A stretch of 64,000 nt of DNA from Adiantum capillus-veneris (Eukaryota > Streptophyta > Polypodiopsida > Polypodiales > Pteridaceae): NCBI GenBank assembly GCA_014529385.2, contig CM043971.1:83530340-83594339 (forward strand), given 5' to 3'. The notes under the pieces were generated by a model, which made no database searches, was not told the origin of the DNA, and was given only the letters and a program-made list of their open reading frames with translations. Below, piece after piece: positions 34,881-47,669 of the stretch (its first letter is position 1; each line of letters begins with the position of its first letter). A program made the position numbers and the translations under genes.

Positions 34881-35479
34881 GGGATCAGAGATAGAATTGT
34901 AAATCAATAGGCAAGGAGGAAGCCAGCTGAGAGCATCCCATCACGCTCCGGGGGAGAGATACATTCAAGGGAGTGTACTCGATTATGCTAGGGTTATTAA
35001 CCCTTTGAGAGTAAGTTTTTAGGGAGTGTTCCCACAACTACAAAATAACAATTCTAATCCCACTGTGTTTGGGGGTGATTTCCACCAAATGTATATTGCT
35101 CAAAGAGCTATACTTAAGCCAGGATAATACAAGATAAGGTACAACTTATTAGGAGAGCAATAGGTTATAAGCATCAAGTGGAAGGTCCTTTAAAGGATAG
35201 GGCTAAAAAACTTTACGACAGGACTTCTTATATATAGGATAGGCCAAATAAGAATGTTTAATGGTTACTTCCTCCTAAAGCAAACCAACCCCAAAAATTT
35301 ACTTAATTTGAGATAGTGCAAGAAGGGGTTTGGCCCCAGAGGAGAGCTACAGTTTTAAAGCCTCCAATGGAAGGTCTTTCAATGAACAGGGTCAGGTCCA
35401 AGTTAGTACTATAGTTTACAAGTTTGAGACAGAAGTTTCAAGGTATAAGATAGGCCAATAGTAAACCACAGATGAAAGT

Positions 35480-35554
<75 letters not shown>
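35480..35554. repeat. Compound GT then GA microsatellite
   Basis: About 26 GT units joined directly to about 11 GA units. The same GT-to-GA junction type occurs at 49509-49584. Confidence 0.95.
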
Positions 35555-35555
<1 letters not shown>

Positions 35556-38383
35556 GGAGCTACCTTTTCCCCCTCCATTTTCCACGCACACATCGAGTCA
35601 TGACACCAGTCATGAGAGGTATGATTTCTACCTATTGCACTACTGTTCTATCAAGTTGCATGTTAAAAAAACTACGTAGAAACCCTGGTGGGGACTTGGC
35701 CCACAAAGCACCACCCAAGTCATTACTCTTGCCACGATTGACCAAATCCTGCCAAAATTTATACATAGGTTGCTCTTGAGTCTACTAACCAACCCCAAGC
35801 TTCAGAAACACAACTCAAAAACCCTGTGTAGAAAAACACGTTTTATTCCTAAGTTAGATGACCACCAAACTTTACCAATTGTTCACGAGCATGAAGACTA
35901 CCAGCTTTTTTGAAGGGGTATCAATAATAACATGGTAAGTGATGGTCTAACATCAAGAGAGCTTCATCTTCAAAGAAAATTTCAAATTGTTTTAAATCAT
36001 GCAAATGACATTGTGTTGCACTGTATCAAGCAATAGCCTATGGTCCAGTCTAGACAATGGAGGATCTTTCAAAGATTATAATTTCCTAAAAGTATGTTAA
36101 TGCCACCCAACTACCTTGGTAACACCTCAAATGGGTCTTTAGGAAGTATATAATCATGCTAAGATGTTTACATGATAGAAAAATTTCTTCTTTGTGCTAG
36201 GTAGGGAAAAAATGTAATTTTTTTTCTCCCATAGTTTTTTGGCAGCCCACTAAATTTTGATGGTAATCAGGTTCTTCATCACATTAAGAAATCACTATAC
36301 AAGAATATTTTCAAGCATTGGTTACTATTTTTCCATACTTTGAATTTTCACCTAATAGAGAGTCTAAAATTAGCCTAAATCTTGTATGAAGTTCCACCTT
36401 CAAGATAGAGGTGGTTAAACTTCCTTGTAGCATCATGGAAAACATGCCCACATCCCATGAAGTCCATCAAAGTTGAAATCTCCAAGCTATGGAAAAAGAT
36501 GTGTTTTTTCTCACAAAGTCTGATCACAAGCCAAACTAGGTTTTCAACTTGATAGCTATTTTGGCAAGAGCCTGTAGACCACCTTTATGACTTCAAAACC
36601 CCAAAGACTCGTAGCTCTTGTGAATAAAGCCCAAAGGACCTATATTTGATACTAAAATCTTAGTTTCTATTTAAATTATTCATCCACTTTTCATCATTTT
36701 TGTATGAGAGCCTATTCCTATAGTATACATCAAGCCCATGAAGTCAGAATCCAAAAAACCTTGCTATCCATCACAGCTAAGGAAAAAATGTGTTTTTTTC
36801 TTCATCTTGAATGAAAGAAAATTCTTTTCAATTTTTGTGAATTCCTCTTGAATTTTGCATGGTTCATATAAACATCTAAGTAAGATTGGGAACCAACAAG
36901 TCCAACAAATTCTTGGAGGCCTGAAAATTGAAAACTTAGCTCTGATGGTTTACTGAGATGCAATTAATTTACATGAGCTATGAAATTTGAGACCAAATTG
37001 AAAGAGAAAGACTGGAGTCTGAAGGTGGTGTCGTCTACAAAGCTATTTAACATCAAGGAGCACGAGATAATATGGTGATGCTATCCATGATACGAAGAGA
37101 AGCTTACAACCTCTCCAGAAGATTGCCAGTAGAAGAAGCTCTTGAGAAGATAGATCTATTGAACTACTTCCAATTGCCGTTGCTAGCGGGATGGAAAAAC
37201 GCGCAATGCCTCTATAATCACCCGACACACACTCTTGGGATAATACACACACACTATCGGGCACCACTCGGCTTACACAACCCACCTGGCCAAGACAAGG
37301 AACACACGGATGGAGTGAGACGAGAGAGATTATCTTTTTCTCAAGTATTTCATTGTCCACACTTCATTTTACCCCTTGGGCACCTTTGGCCTTTTGATTG
37401 ACCTCAAACGGACCCCGAAAAGGCCAAAAAATGGCCACGCAGTGCATTTTTGTCACCCTTCTATATCCATCCGCACACCTAGCACTCAACTTTTTCCAAT
37501 AATGCATCCCGCAATCACGTGAAGTGGCCCCCAAATATAGTTCTCATGATTACCTTTTTGCATAATCATCACAAGGAAACATTCCCGTTGTGTCTTCACT
37601 TATCCACGTGCAAGTCTTGACCCCGTTCAACCTCTTGATGCCACTAGATGCCATCTGAGACACCTGCATACCTCATGGCATCATCCCACTGATAGCTTCC
37701 TCGAGAATTTTTACACTCTACCACCTCCTCATTATTATAGAAAAACACACTGATACTGGTGACGATGAGATTCGATGTACTACGTACACGCTATCCTACA
37801 TGTACACATGTGGGCCCCATGTAACCACCTGGCTTTGGAAAATGGGAAATCCTTTATTTGATGCACCATGCATGTGTATTTACATATGTACAATCACTTA
37901 TTCCAAAAAACTCCTAACATAAATACCATGCGGCATGGACATTCAGAGAGCTCATGAGCTGTATAAAAGCATTGAACAAGATAGTATTGCTGAAATACCA
38001 CATTGGATAATATAAAGTTCCAAGTGCTAAATCACCACAAGGATGATAGCTAAGGCATTACACTTATCAGATGAATGTACTTCCATGAAGGGAAAAAAGG
38101 AACTAGAAGCTGAAGTCTTTGTAATAACGAAAGGAGTAGCGGCCACATTTTCAACAAGATATGCCAAGAAGCTGAGCTGCCTACTTGAATAATCATGCAG
38201 TTCTTCTTGATTGATGCTAGGAGACCAGTTTTCTATACAATGCTCAACCATATGGTGGCTACACCATATACCTAGGCCTACCAGCAACAAGTAATGGTTA
38301 ATCATGCCCAATATATCTTGGAGCTCCTAACCAAGAAGAAGAAGAATGAAAAGTTAGCATATCTCAAAGCTTTAGAGATACTT

Positions 38384-38624
<241 letters not shown>

Positions 38625-38937
38625 GATCTTACACCCACTCAACACAAACAAAAAAAGGAACTTCAAAAGATACGTGAAGCACGCACAACAAGAAAATGGG
38701 CAGTTTATCAAGGAGGTAAAGCCTTTATCTAGGAGTTTCGAACTCCTAAGGCAACCTCCCTCTCACTTGTCCCTTCTTAGGTTCGTTCTTGTTCTTTTTT
38801 ATATAATCCCTCGTTTGACCCTGAGTCTTTAACTAAGATGTATATGATAGCCCGATCTATTGTAATGTTTTGTTTTTGGTCCCATAGGTCATATATGACC
38901 TCCGTGGATGATAATATAATCTATCTATCTATGTCTA

Positions 38938-39055
<118 letters not shown>

Positions 39056-39299
39056 GTGTGGTTGTGCACAACGAAAGACACACACACGTATGATGCGGAT
39101 CGATACACACATAGTGTTGACCTGCACACACATTATCAATACAAGCACGCATGCACACAAAATTTAGAGAAATTTGGAATAAAAACTTTTTTATCAATTA
39201 ACTATTAGATTAGTGAAACTAATTAAATTGTCAAGGATTTTTTTTCTTTTTTTGATTAATCATAGTTGTCTTGAGTATTAATATAAAACTCAAAACTTG

Positions 39300-40133
39300 A
39301 TTTTATTAAACATCCTGCAATTATTAGAAAAACATCAGATTCTTAGCACTAGGAACACATCCTGGGGTGATAGCAGAGCAAGCGCGAGGAGTAGCAGTAG
39401 CGGTAGGGGTAAAACAAGGGGTAGTAGGGGATGGTTTGGTAGCTTGTGCCACAGGGAGGCTAATAGTAGAATAATTGGCAGAGGATTCAGAGGGTGAGAA
39501 TACTGGGTTCCAAGGGGGGGGTAGTAGGTGGCTGAGTTAAGTATCTCAGTTTTTGACCCTTCTTCGGTCCACCTCTACCTTGGTCAACCCATCCTCTCTT
39601 GCCATGCCTAGAGTCAGAGCTAGACTCTCTGGTAGGCAACACAGCTTTTTGAAGAAAGGCTTCCATCTCATTATTTGGAGCATCAAGAGGGGTTTGTTGG
39701 AATAAAGCAGCTTGTTTGATGTATAATTTGAGCCTTTCCCTCTACATATGGTGAATGAGAAGTGCTTTGATTCCTTCTTGTCTTTCAGTAGACACCCATT
39801 TTAGGAATTTTAGGGTGGAATTCTTCAAAGAATGAGCTGGAAAAAATGAAGCAACTTTAAACATTACTAGCCATAGAGCATGATCAAACCAAAGAATGTT
39901 GTCGTCTCTGCATTGGTCTCCTTCACCATTGAGATCACAACCACATTTGATGAAGGGATGGTGAATGTTCCATAGCTGTGTAGTATAGCTAGGGTCCCTC
40001 CCAGTTAGGGATATAACACCTTTAACTCCTAAGACACACCCAAGATTGATGGTGCATTGCTATGTCTCAAACTGCACCATGGTGAAGGGACATCTAATAA
40101 GATAGGACTCAATGATATTTGAAGAATTCCACC
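39300..40133 (-). pseudogene. J-family ORF, C-terminal part (unrecognised)
   Basis: The minus strand, read from 40133 leftward, gives a coherent product with few stops: GVKGVISLTGRDPSYTTQLW, HHPFIKCGCDLNGEGDQCRD, ILWFDHALWLVMFKVASFFP, KNSTLKFLKWVSTERQEGIK, then after a frameshift QQTPLDAPNNEMEAFLQKAV and a basic Gly/Arg-rich tail (GKRGWVDQGRGGPKKGQK). A related segment (MWFDHANW with matching flanks) lies at 42960-43481. The basic tail recalls the nucleic-acid-binding end of a gag protein, but no zinc knuckle is seen. The piece is separated from its probable N-terminal part (42151-42839) by copia fragment G(-). Confidence 0.45.
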
Positions 40134-42150
40134 CATCCGGCTTGCATTTCAACTTGTAAACCCACTTCGTATGAATGGCCTTTTTTTCGGGAGGAAAATC
40201 ACATAAAGTCCATGTGTCATTTTCTATAAGTGCATCATATTCTAATTGCATGGCAGCCATCCAATTTTTTGAATTATGTGCTTCATCAAAAGACAAAGGT
40301 TCCTCTACATCACACAAGCTAGAAATAGCCAAAGCATAACAATTTGATGCATAAGATTCATGGAAAGAACGTGAACGGGTACAACTAGACAAAGGTTCAT
40401 CCAATTTATTGTCACACAAAGTATGCACTAGACATTTTGACATACCTCTAGCTTGCTCATTCTCAGTTGTTCCACATCAAGTACATCATGTACATCTGCA
40501 TCAGCAATGGGTTGATTTGCAGCATTTTCTAAAACCGCCATAGATAGTACATTTGCCTTATTTGAATTTACATACAAGCTTCCACCACTAAAAAGAGGCA
40601 AAAAACTATCATAAATGTCGTGTGAGCTTACATTATTGTCTCTGGTACATGACAGCAAAGACTGAACAGAATTTTCCACAAACACAACATCACGTTAAAC
40701 CAAGATATGCTTTGTTTGTGGATGGTATAACCTATAACCTTTTCTTTCAATACTATAACCCAAAAAATGCATTTGATAGCCTTATCCTCCAATTTTTCTG
40801 TTTCATTTGTGGCACCAAAGTATAAGCCAAACAGACCAAAATGTGCATATGATCAACAGATGGCTTTCTATTATTCCATGCTTTATATGGAGTCATAGAC
40901 TACAAAAATTTTGTAGGACACCTATTAAGTACATAAGTAGCACACATGATAGCCTCAATCCAAAACGCATGTGGCAAAGCTTGACTCTTGACCATACAAC
41001 ATTCCATCTCCATAAGCAACCTGTTTTTCCTTTTAGGAACACCATTTTGTTGAGGTATATGGCACTGTAGATTGGTGTTTTATCCCATGACTAGCCAGAA
41101 ATTCATTAAATTCATGAGACACATACTCCCCCCTCGATCGGAACAGAGGGTGCCCATAGTACATCTAGAGACATTTTGAGCCATAAGCAAAAACTTCTTG
41201 AAGCACATAAACACTTTGGAGTTAGCTTCAAGTAGATACACCCATGCATTCCTAGAGTAATTATCAATGAAAGTCATGAAGGAAAGGTAATTGCTCAAGG
41301 ATGGAGTTTGCATGGGCTCACAAACATCACTATGCACAAGCTGCAACCTACATGTAGCCCTTATTGAACCATCTTTTGGACACTTTGAATGTTGCATCTT
41401 ACCCAAAATATAGCCTTCACAAACATGCTTCACGGGTGCTTCAAGAGGCAAAAAAGAAGCAAGCATATTAGATTTTTGCAAAGGCAACAAACTAGCAAAA
41501 TTCAGATGCCCAAAACGTGCATTCCAATGTTTTGCATCTTAAACAGCCCTTGAATCCACAATTGCATTTGCAAAATTTTGCTCACACTTGTCATACAAAG
41601 TGAGCTTATACATCCCACGACATAAAATGCCAGATGCAACAATTTCATCACCAAAAATCGGATCATGAACTGTACATTTTTCATCCAAAAAATTCACAAG
41701 CAAGACCAAGTCTAGTAAGTACAGATATAGACAAAAGGTTCTTTTTTATCCTAGGTACATACAGTGCATCAACAAGTGTGAAAGAGCTTCCATTTTCAGC
41801 AGTCAACACAATCTTTCCAACTCCCTTAATTGGATAAGAGGCATTATTAGCACAAGTGATTGTATTCCCGTGAGAAACATCTTCAAGGGAGGTAAACAAG
41901 TCATGATGAAAGGTAATGTGCTTTGTAGCAGCACTGTCAAAGTACCACACATGAGCATAGGTAGCAAAATTGACATACATGCATCATGGATGGAAGGATC
42001 ATAAGTGCACTCTGCACTAAAAGCCCATTTTGCATATACATCTCCTTTCATAGAAGTCTCTACAATAGCTACACTTGTAGTGGAACCAGCCTCTTTTGCC
42101 TTCAATTTTGGACATTTCTTGATCAAGTGATCATTAGCCTTAGAAGATAT
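40134..42150 (-). pseudogene. Copia fragment G(-): zinc knuckle to start of RT
   Basis: Same family as G(+). On the minus strand in order: end of the gag zinc knuckle (HLIKKCPKLKAKE), protease (VWYFDSAATKHITFHHDLFT; the DSGA active site reads DSAA), ALYVPRIKKNLLSISVLTRL, GAG-pre-integrase, integrase (LVHSDVCEPMQTPSLSNYLS; LCSDRGG), integrase C-terminal region, DIYDSFLPLFSGGSLYVNSN, and the first RT motif (IENDTWTLCDFPPEKKAIHT, then KWVYKLKCKPDG) where it breaks at about 40134. Both ends are truncated and the interior is frameshifted several times. It lies within the J-family ORF. Confidence 0.82.
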
Positions 42151-42839
42151 TCAAACTCGGAGACACTCAGTCTCTCCTTAGCAAAGGTCCATAATACTTT
42201 TTGGCATAGAAAGTCAGTATTTTTAGGGGCTTTATCAATAGCAAAAATGTAGCAATTATTGGTCCATTCTTGTATCTCAACCATGGTTTTTGTTGTAGCC
42301 CAGTCTATTTATGGGGAAAGCCAAAAATGGGGCAACTTCCTGACCTTCTAAGTGAAAAGATCACAAATGATGTGAATTATGTCAAGTTTGACATTTTTCT
42401 CTAGTTGGAGTTGCTCAACTAGCCCCACAAAATAGTTAAGTAATGTGGTTGGTGCTAGATTAGGGTTAAGAGATTTTTGAGGTACGTGGTTGAGTCCCAT
42501 GGAAATCAAGGATCGGATGAACAAATTTTCAATGAAACTAAGATCCATGGTTCATAAATGACAACCAAAACTTCCAAAATCTATACAAAACCAAACATGA
42601 TTCCCAAAGAGGCAAGGAGGGCAAAAAAAGACATCCTTGATAGGATCCAAATACTTCCAATTAAACACTCTACTACACAAAAGATGTTGAATCCCAAACT
42701 TAGCATTAAAAGCATCTACAATAATAATTTCAGGTGGGTATACATCAAGAAGATTATTGATAAAAAGGCATTGGACAAAAAGTAAGTTACTAGGGTTTGG
42801 AGTATGGCTAAACGATATTCTCCCATAGTGGTTGACCAA
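42151..42839 (-). pseudogene. J-family ORF, N-terminal part (unrecognised)
   Basis: The minus strand reads FGNHVWFCIDFGSFGCHL, stop, MDLSFIENLFIRSLISMGLN, LLNYFVGLVEQLQLEKNVKL, stop, IDWATTKTMVEIQEWTNNCY, IFAIDKAPKNTDFLCQKVLW and AKERLSVSEFEYLLRL, ending at the junction with copia fragment G(-). Only a few stops interrupt about 225 codons, so this was probably one gene. No known domain recognised. Confidence 0.4.
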
Positions 42840-42959
42840 TACCTACCAAAAATCAAATTTCAAGTAAGGATTCCGCATCTCCCTCTAGTAAAACATCTAG
42901 CTTTACCCCTCAAAAAGTAGTTAGATGAATTCGGAGTTAGTAGGGAAGGGTAGGATCCA

Positions 42960-43481
42960 CTAGAAGAGAAGTAAGAGAATTAGTCTCTTTAGGGAAGGGG
43001 TAGTTTCTTGTTCCATACAATGGTTTATCATACTTTGGATAACCTTAATCTTAACCTTAACCTTAACCTTAATCCCCAAAAAGATACTGCTATAAGAAGA
43101 AAGGAAAGTATCGGGTTCATCTACTTTAATTTCTTTGAGTACATCCAGCATCATGTTTCTAAAGTGCATAAAGGCAATATAAACAAGAACCAATTGTTGA
43201 GCTTGGTCACCTAACCAAGAGTAAAATAAGGACAAATGAAACTTGCTTTGGGAAGATAAGCTCCAGATGGTTGATCACATTCCAATTGGCATGGTCAAAC
43301 CACATGATACTAGACTCACACGGGGCCCTACTCTCCAAGAACTAACAAGCACACGTGATGTATAGTCTATAGACATTCTAGATAGGGTGAAAATAATATT
43401 CAATTGTGGCTTTAAAAAACACCATATCTCTGTTGGGGGTCCCATTGTTGCAATAGCTCCAATGACCAAAAAAATTATCAA
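42960..43481 (-). pseudogene. Second J-family copy, C-terminal fragment
   Basis: Minus-strand reading gives YCNNGTPNRDMVFFKATIEY, then IMWFDHANWNVINHLELIFP. This resembles ILWFDHALWLVMFKVASFFP of 39300-40133 with similar upstream spacing, so the locus holds two copies of one unknown gene family in tandem. A CCTTAA hexamer run (about 43041-43073) lies inside. Confidence 0.4.
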
Positions 43482-43542
43482 TCCGAAAGGATGAGCTACC
43501 CCAGCTAGGGCATGGAAATGCTCACACGATTAGTGAGCTAAT

Positions 43543-44344
43543 TGTGGCAACACAAATGGTTAACTCTATGAGGTGAGCTTCTCGGCCTATGGAGGAACTA
43601 AGCCACAATGAAGGGAAATCTCCATATCCACTTCTCTTCACCTCTAATCAACCCAATCACACACACTACGATTGCAAGATGCACACAACATTAATCCTAT
43701 CAATCGCAAGCACACACACATAGATCTATTGAGCACCACACTCCAATCAAACCTACATGCACACACAAGCAAAAGAGGGAAATCACACAAGATTAGAGAG
43801 GGATTAACCACTAATTAGTTAAGATCTAGTTAATTTAAGCATCATAGGCAATCATAAGAAGTATGAGAGAGGCATAGTGAAAGAGAATGAATCATTGATT
43901 AGTATTAATCAAGTCTCATGAGCAAGGAGAAGCTCAAGGACTCCATATCCACACACCTCAAGAGCTCTCACCAAAGAGTGCTCTCAACAAATGAGCTTGA
44001 GAACCCTAATTTCTTTTACACACTTCCTTATATAACTAGGGTAAAAATATGCAATGTCCGGGTGCCCAAGGCCTTTAGGGCTCACCACTTACAGAATCTG
44101 CTACCTAGGCACAATAAGTGACCTATTCTTTACAACTTGGAACTCCCATTGAGCCCGTAACACATTAAAATATTACAATGGCTTGAAATAATTCAGGAAC
44201 TTACAATACGTGACCATTTTGGGCAAATATGGGAAATGTGTAACTCCAATCTTTACTGCTTCTTTGCATTCATCATCGATGTGCATTTGTACGTCTTCGG
44301 TCTTTAGCAGCTTTTGTTAAAAACTGACGTTGACTTAGTTAACA
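43543..44344 (-). repeat. 3' LTR of element E
   Basis: About 802 bp; the inner end is firm (GTTAACA next to the polypurine tract), the outer end (TGTGGCAACAC at 43543) is inferred from the TG...CA rule. The minus strand starts TGTTAACTAAGTCAACG. A TTATATAA box at 44028-44035 could be the promoter. No second copy of this LTR is in the window. Confidence 0.55.
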
Positions 44345-44355
44345 TTCCCCCCTTT
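44345..44355 (-). other. Polypurine tract of element E
   Basis: The minus strand reads AAAGGGGGGAA directly before TGTTAAC of the 3' LTR. Confidence 0.8.
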
Positions 44356-44360
44356 CGATT

Positions 44361-47300
44361 TTAGTGCCCGTCCTTGGGCATTGTTGAAAAATGTCCGTGG
44401 ACACTGTGGAAGGTTTTTGATTGGTTGTTGATGGGATTACCCATTATTTTTTTGTCACCTAGTTTGTCCTGAGTAATCTCTAGAATACTCTCGATGTTGT
44501 CTGCAACCATATTGCAATTTGCTTCTTTATCTAGTAGAGCATTGCATCTGACACTTGCTCCTTTCGTACTGTTGAGAACTACAGCTATTCTCCTTGTTGG
44601 TTCTATTGAAGATCTCTGCCCTGCTTTTGCCATGGTCTCATCTTGATCTAAATGTGTCTCTATGGAAGGTAGCTTGAGACTTTGTTTTTCAATTTGACTT
44701 ACATCAGCTGATTCAACTGGCAATGTCTGGATCTTTGGACTTCCTGTTGTTTCTTGGTTGTCTACAACCTTGGTCTTCTTTACTTCTGGCTTTGGTGGCA
44801 TTCCCTGCCAATAGCTATCGTGGTTGCCCTTTGCTCTGTTTGATCTGCACTTGCTATTACCTGATTTTCTTTAAGCTCTTTTGAAGTTTTGTTTGATGGA
44901 GACGAATCATCTTCAATAAGATCTTCCATTTGAATTGTGCTTGAGGACTTTGTCCGCTGGCGACCAGTCTTGGTCTTCATTTGTTGTCTGTGATGATTGC
45001 AGCTTGTTTGCATTCTGCATTTCTAACATCTTCTGGGCCATTGGCATTCCCATTATGATGTCCTCTGGCATATCTTTTTTTGTGATCACATGAAATTGAG
45101 CTATGATCATCTTTGAACTTACTTCAATGGTGGTGGAAATGATTCCCTAGCATTCTGCTTGTTTGTCTTCTAATATGCTCACAAATTCAGGAGCATCTTC
45201 TAGCTGTGGTTGGCCACATCTTTTCCAAGTGCCAAAAGACATGAGGTTCTTGTCTAGTTGAAAATCTAGCTTTACTTCTCTTGACAACTTTTCTTCGTTT
45301 TCACCAACAATGTTGCACTTGATTGTCTCAAGATTTGTGTCTGAATTGACTTCTTTTACTGTGGCAGCATCCTTTGGTTGAGCTTTTTCTGCATTTTCTT
45401 TGCTTTGACCACCTGCTTTCGTTGATGTCGACTCCTTTGGCAGTAATACTCCACCTTTTTGCAATTGTTGAGCATTTCCTGGCTGCATATGAGTAACCTT
45501 TGACCTTAATAGATCCATTGTAATTTCTGGAAAAATTTGTCTCTTCGAAGGAGATTTTGGTGGTGACCTTTGTGTAGCTTTTTGGACTTTAGCTCCCATT
45601 GACTTTGACTTTTTTGTCACCTGTTCTGGCCGCTTAAGGCTTTGCATCATCTTCAGATAGTCTTTGACTTCAGTCGGGCCATCCATATGGGTTCGTACAA
45701 GGTCATGACCTTGCTGATATTCATTACCATGTGCATCTTGGTATGCATATGTGAGCTTGATCACATGTAACTTTTTGAACACTATTGGATTTGTCGGCTT
45801 TTGACTTTGACTTGTGGAGATCAACTGAAACTTTTATCCTTGATGATCTTCATAGAGGTATTTGTCTGTTGATTCTGATGGAATCTGGGTCAATTGGAAA
45901 CTTCCAACAACCATATGATCTTTCAATGGTTTTTGATTTGAAGGGGTCTGTTGGCTAGAAGCTCTAGGGCTTCTAACTGGTGTAGCATTTCCTGGTACAT
46001 AAGCCGAGCTTGATGGATTTACAGCTCCCCCCTTCCTAGGGTGATCACTATAGCCTACTTCATTGTAAGAGTTCAAAAGTGTTTGGCTCTGATTTAGTCT
46101 CACCTTTTGGGACTGTGAAGATACATTTTGGGTAGCATTGTTGATGTTTGGCATCTCTAAACCTTCTACATAGTTTCCTATGTATCTTTATGAAACATGA
46201 CAAATTATTCCCCAAGTCAAGCTGTAGATAGCATTATCTTTGCCCTGATATTGTCTATCCCATGGGTCTCCTATGATATGAGCTTCTGTGGTTTCGAGAC
46301 CCAAGGCACCATAGATGATAGACTCTCGTCTATATCTACGACTGTTTTGGTCAAAGTATATGCTCATTTGGTCACAACATCGAAGTTTCATTTTTGATGG
46401 ACGAGAGTTTGGTTCTGAACAAATTTTTGGATTCACTCTGGTAATATCCTTTAGCTCTAGAGAGGATGGGCTATAATAGATTCTTTCTTCTGAAATGAAC
46501 CATCCTTTCTGATCTATCACTAGACGTACTTCTATGAGCTGGTATGTGGGCCGTTCAATCACTGGTTGATCCTTTTTGTACAGTTTTTCTTTTTGGTCTA
46601 CATAGTGTGCATATGAATTATGTGTACCATACAATGTTAACATCATTCTGTTTGATATGTCCCTTAGACTTGTGAATGATTGCACACTTGTGGTAGTGGA
46701 TGCAAAATCCTTTGCAAATTTAACAGTCTTTTCAACCTTCGGTGATATCTCGACACCTTGACTAAATTCATGCAAGAATTTGTTGTTCACAAAATCAATT
46801 TTAAGCTTTTCAGGTGTTTGGGCATCTTTATGTTGATTTTGAACTTGCAATGCTTTTAGTGGTGCTTCTAATGGTAATGCAAAATCATCTGATTGCCTTA
46901 AAAGTGACAAGTCAGTTGCACTTACATCGAGATTTGTATTTCCAATTTTCTATGTGCCTTGCTTGGCGGTTGATATGTCCCAATTGTCAGGATTTCTTGG
47001 AAAATCTTCAGAAAAATGTCCACCTTTTCGTCCACAATCTGAGCAATACGCCATGACTAGTGATATTTCATCTGCCTCTATCATGTCAAGCTCTACCTGA
47101 GAAGTTTCAGCTTCTGTACTTGCCAAGTTGTCTACATCTTCTTTCAGAACATTGAGCATCAAGCTGTAGATTGCTCCATCTTGACCTTTGTACTGTCTTT
47201 TGCTTGGTTCTCCAATTAGTTTTTCTTCTATTCATTGATCTGTTGGATCTTGCAATTCTGGCGCTCGACTATAGATCTGACCACTGTAATCCATGTACAA

Positions 47301-47669
47301 TGACCCTGATTGCATATGCACAAAATGGATGCTTTGCGGACTTGTGCAGATTTCTAGGTAAACACTCGGGTTGATTTTTTTGCACTTCTATCTGCACTTC
47401 ATCTTTAAGTTTGCAATACCTAGCTCCACTGAAATCTGTCAACATTTGGAAGTTCTCTGAATCTGGTTTACTCTGATCAATAGTATCTTGGCTTCTGTGA
47501 TGCTTTTACTGCTCATCAAGTATCTATGGCCTTCTAAATCTGCATATAAGACTCTGTCTCCATTGTAGCCATATAATTGTAGAATTTGGTCAGTTGCAGT
47601 TGCACTTGTGCTGCCACTACTACTAGCTTGCTCTGATGTACTTGAATTCTCAGCTCGATTTGAGTCCAT
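44361..47669 (-). pseudogene. Gag-protease-like polyprotein of element E with repeated aromatic modules
   Basis: Starts ATG at 47669 with a Ser/Thr-rich head. Then come about ten short modules of form Y-x-D-x-x-G-x-x-Y, for example DRVLYADLEGHRYL, GSLYMDYSGQIYS, MSIYFDQNSRRYR, TYAYQDAHGNEYQQG. A zinc-knuckle relic (YCSDCGRKGGHFSEDFPRNP, last Cys now Phe) lies near 47030 and matches that of element F. Two retropepsin-like segments follow: VKLDFQLDKNLMSFGTW with MPEDIIMGMPMAQKM (about 45270-45050), and VRCNALLDKEANCNMVADNI (about 44560-44490); both lost the D-T/S-G active site. Several frameshifts and stops. No RT or integrase occurs before the polypurine tract at 44345, so the element is gag/protease-only, ancestrally or by deletion. 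Confidence 0.65.

Noticed and set aside
37043-37401. Two opposed ORFs of 105 and 109 residues
   Set aside because: They overlap on opposite strands, with no motif, no homology visible to me and no flanking gene signals.
43041-43073. CCTTAA hexamer run resembling a telomere repeat
   Set aside because: The plant telomere repeat is TTTAGGG; this is a short TTAAGG run of about five units inside a decayed ORF.
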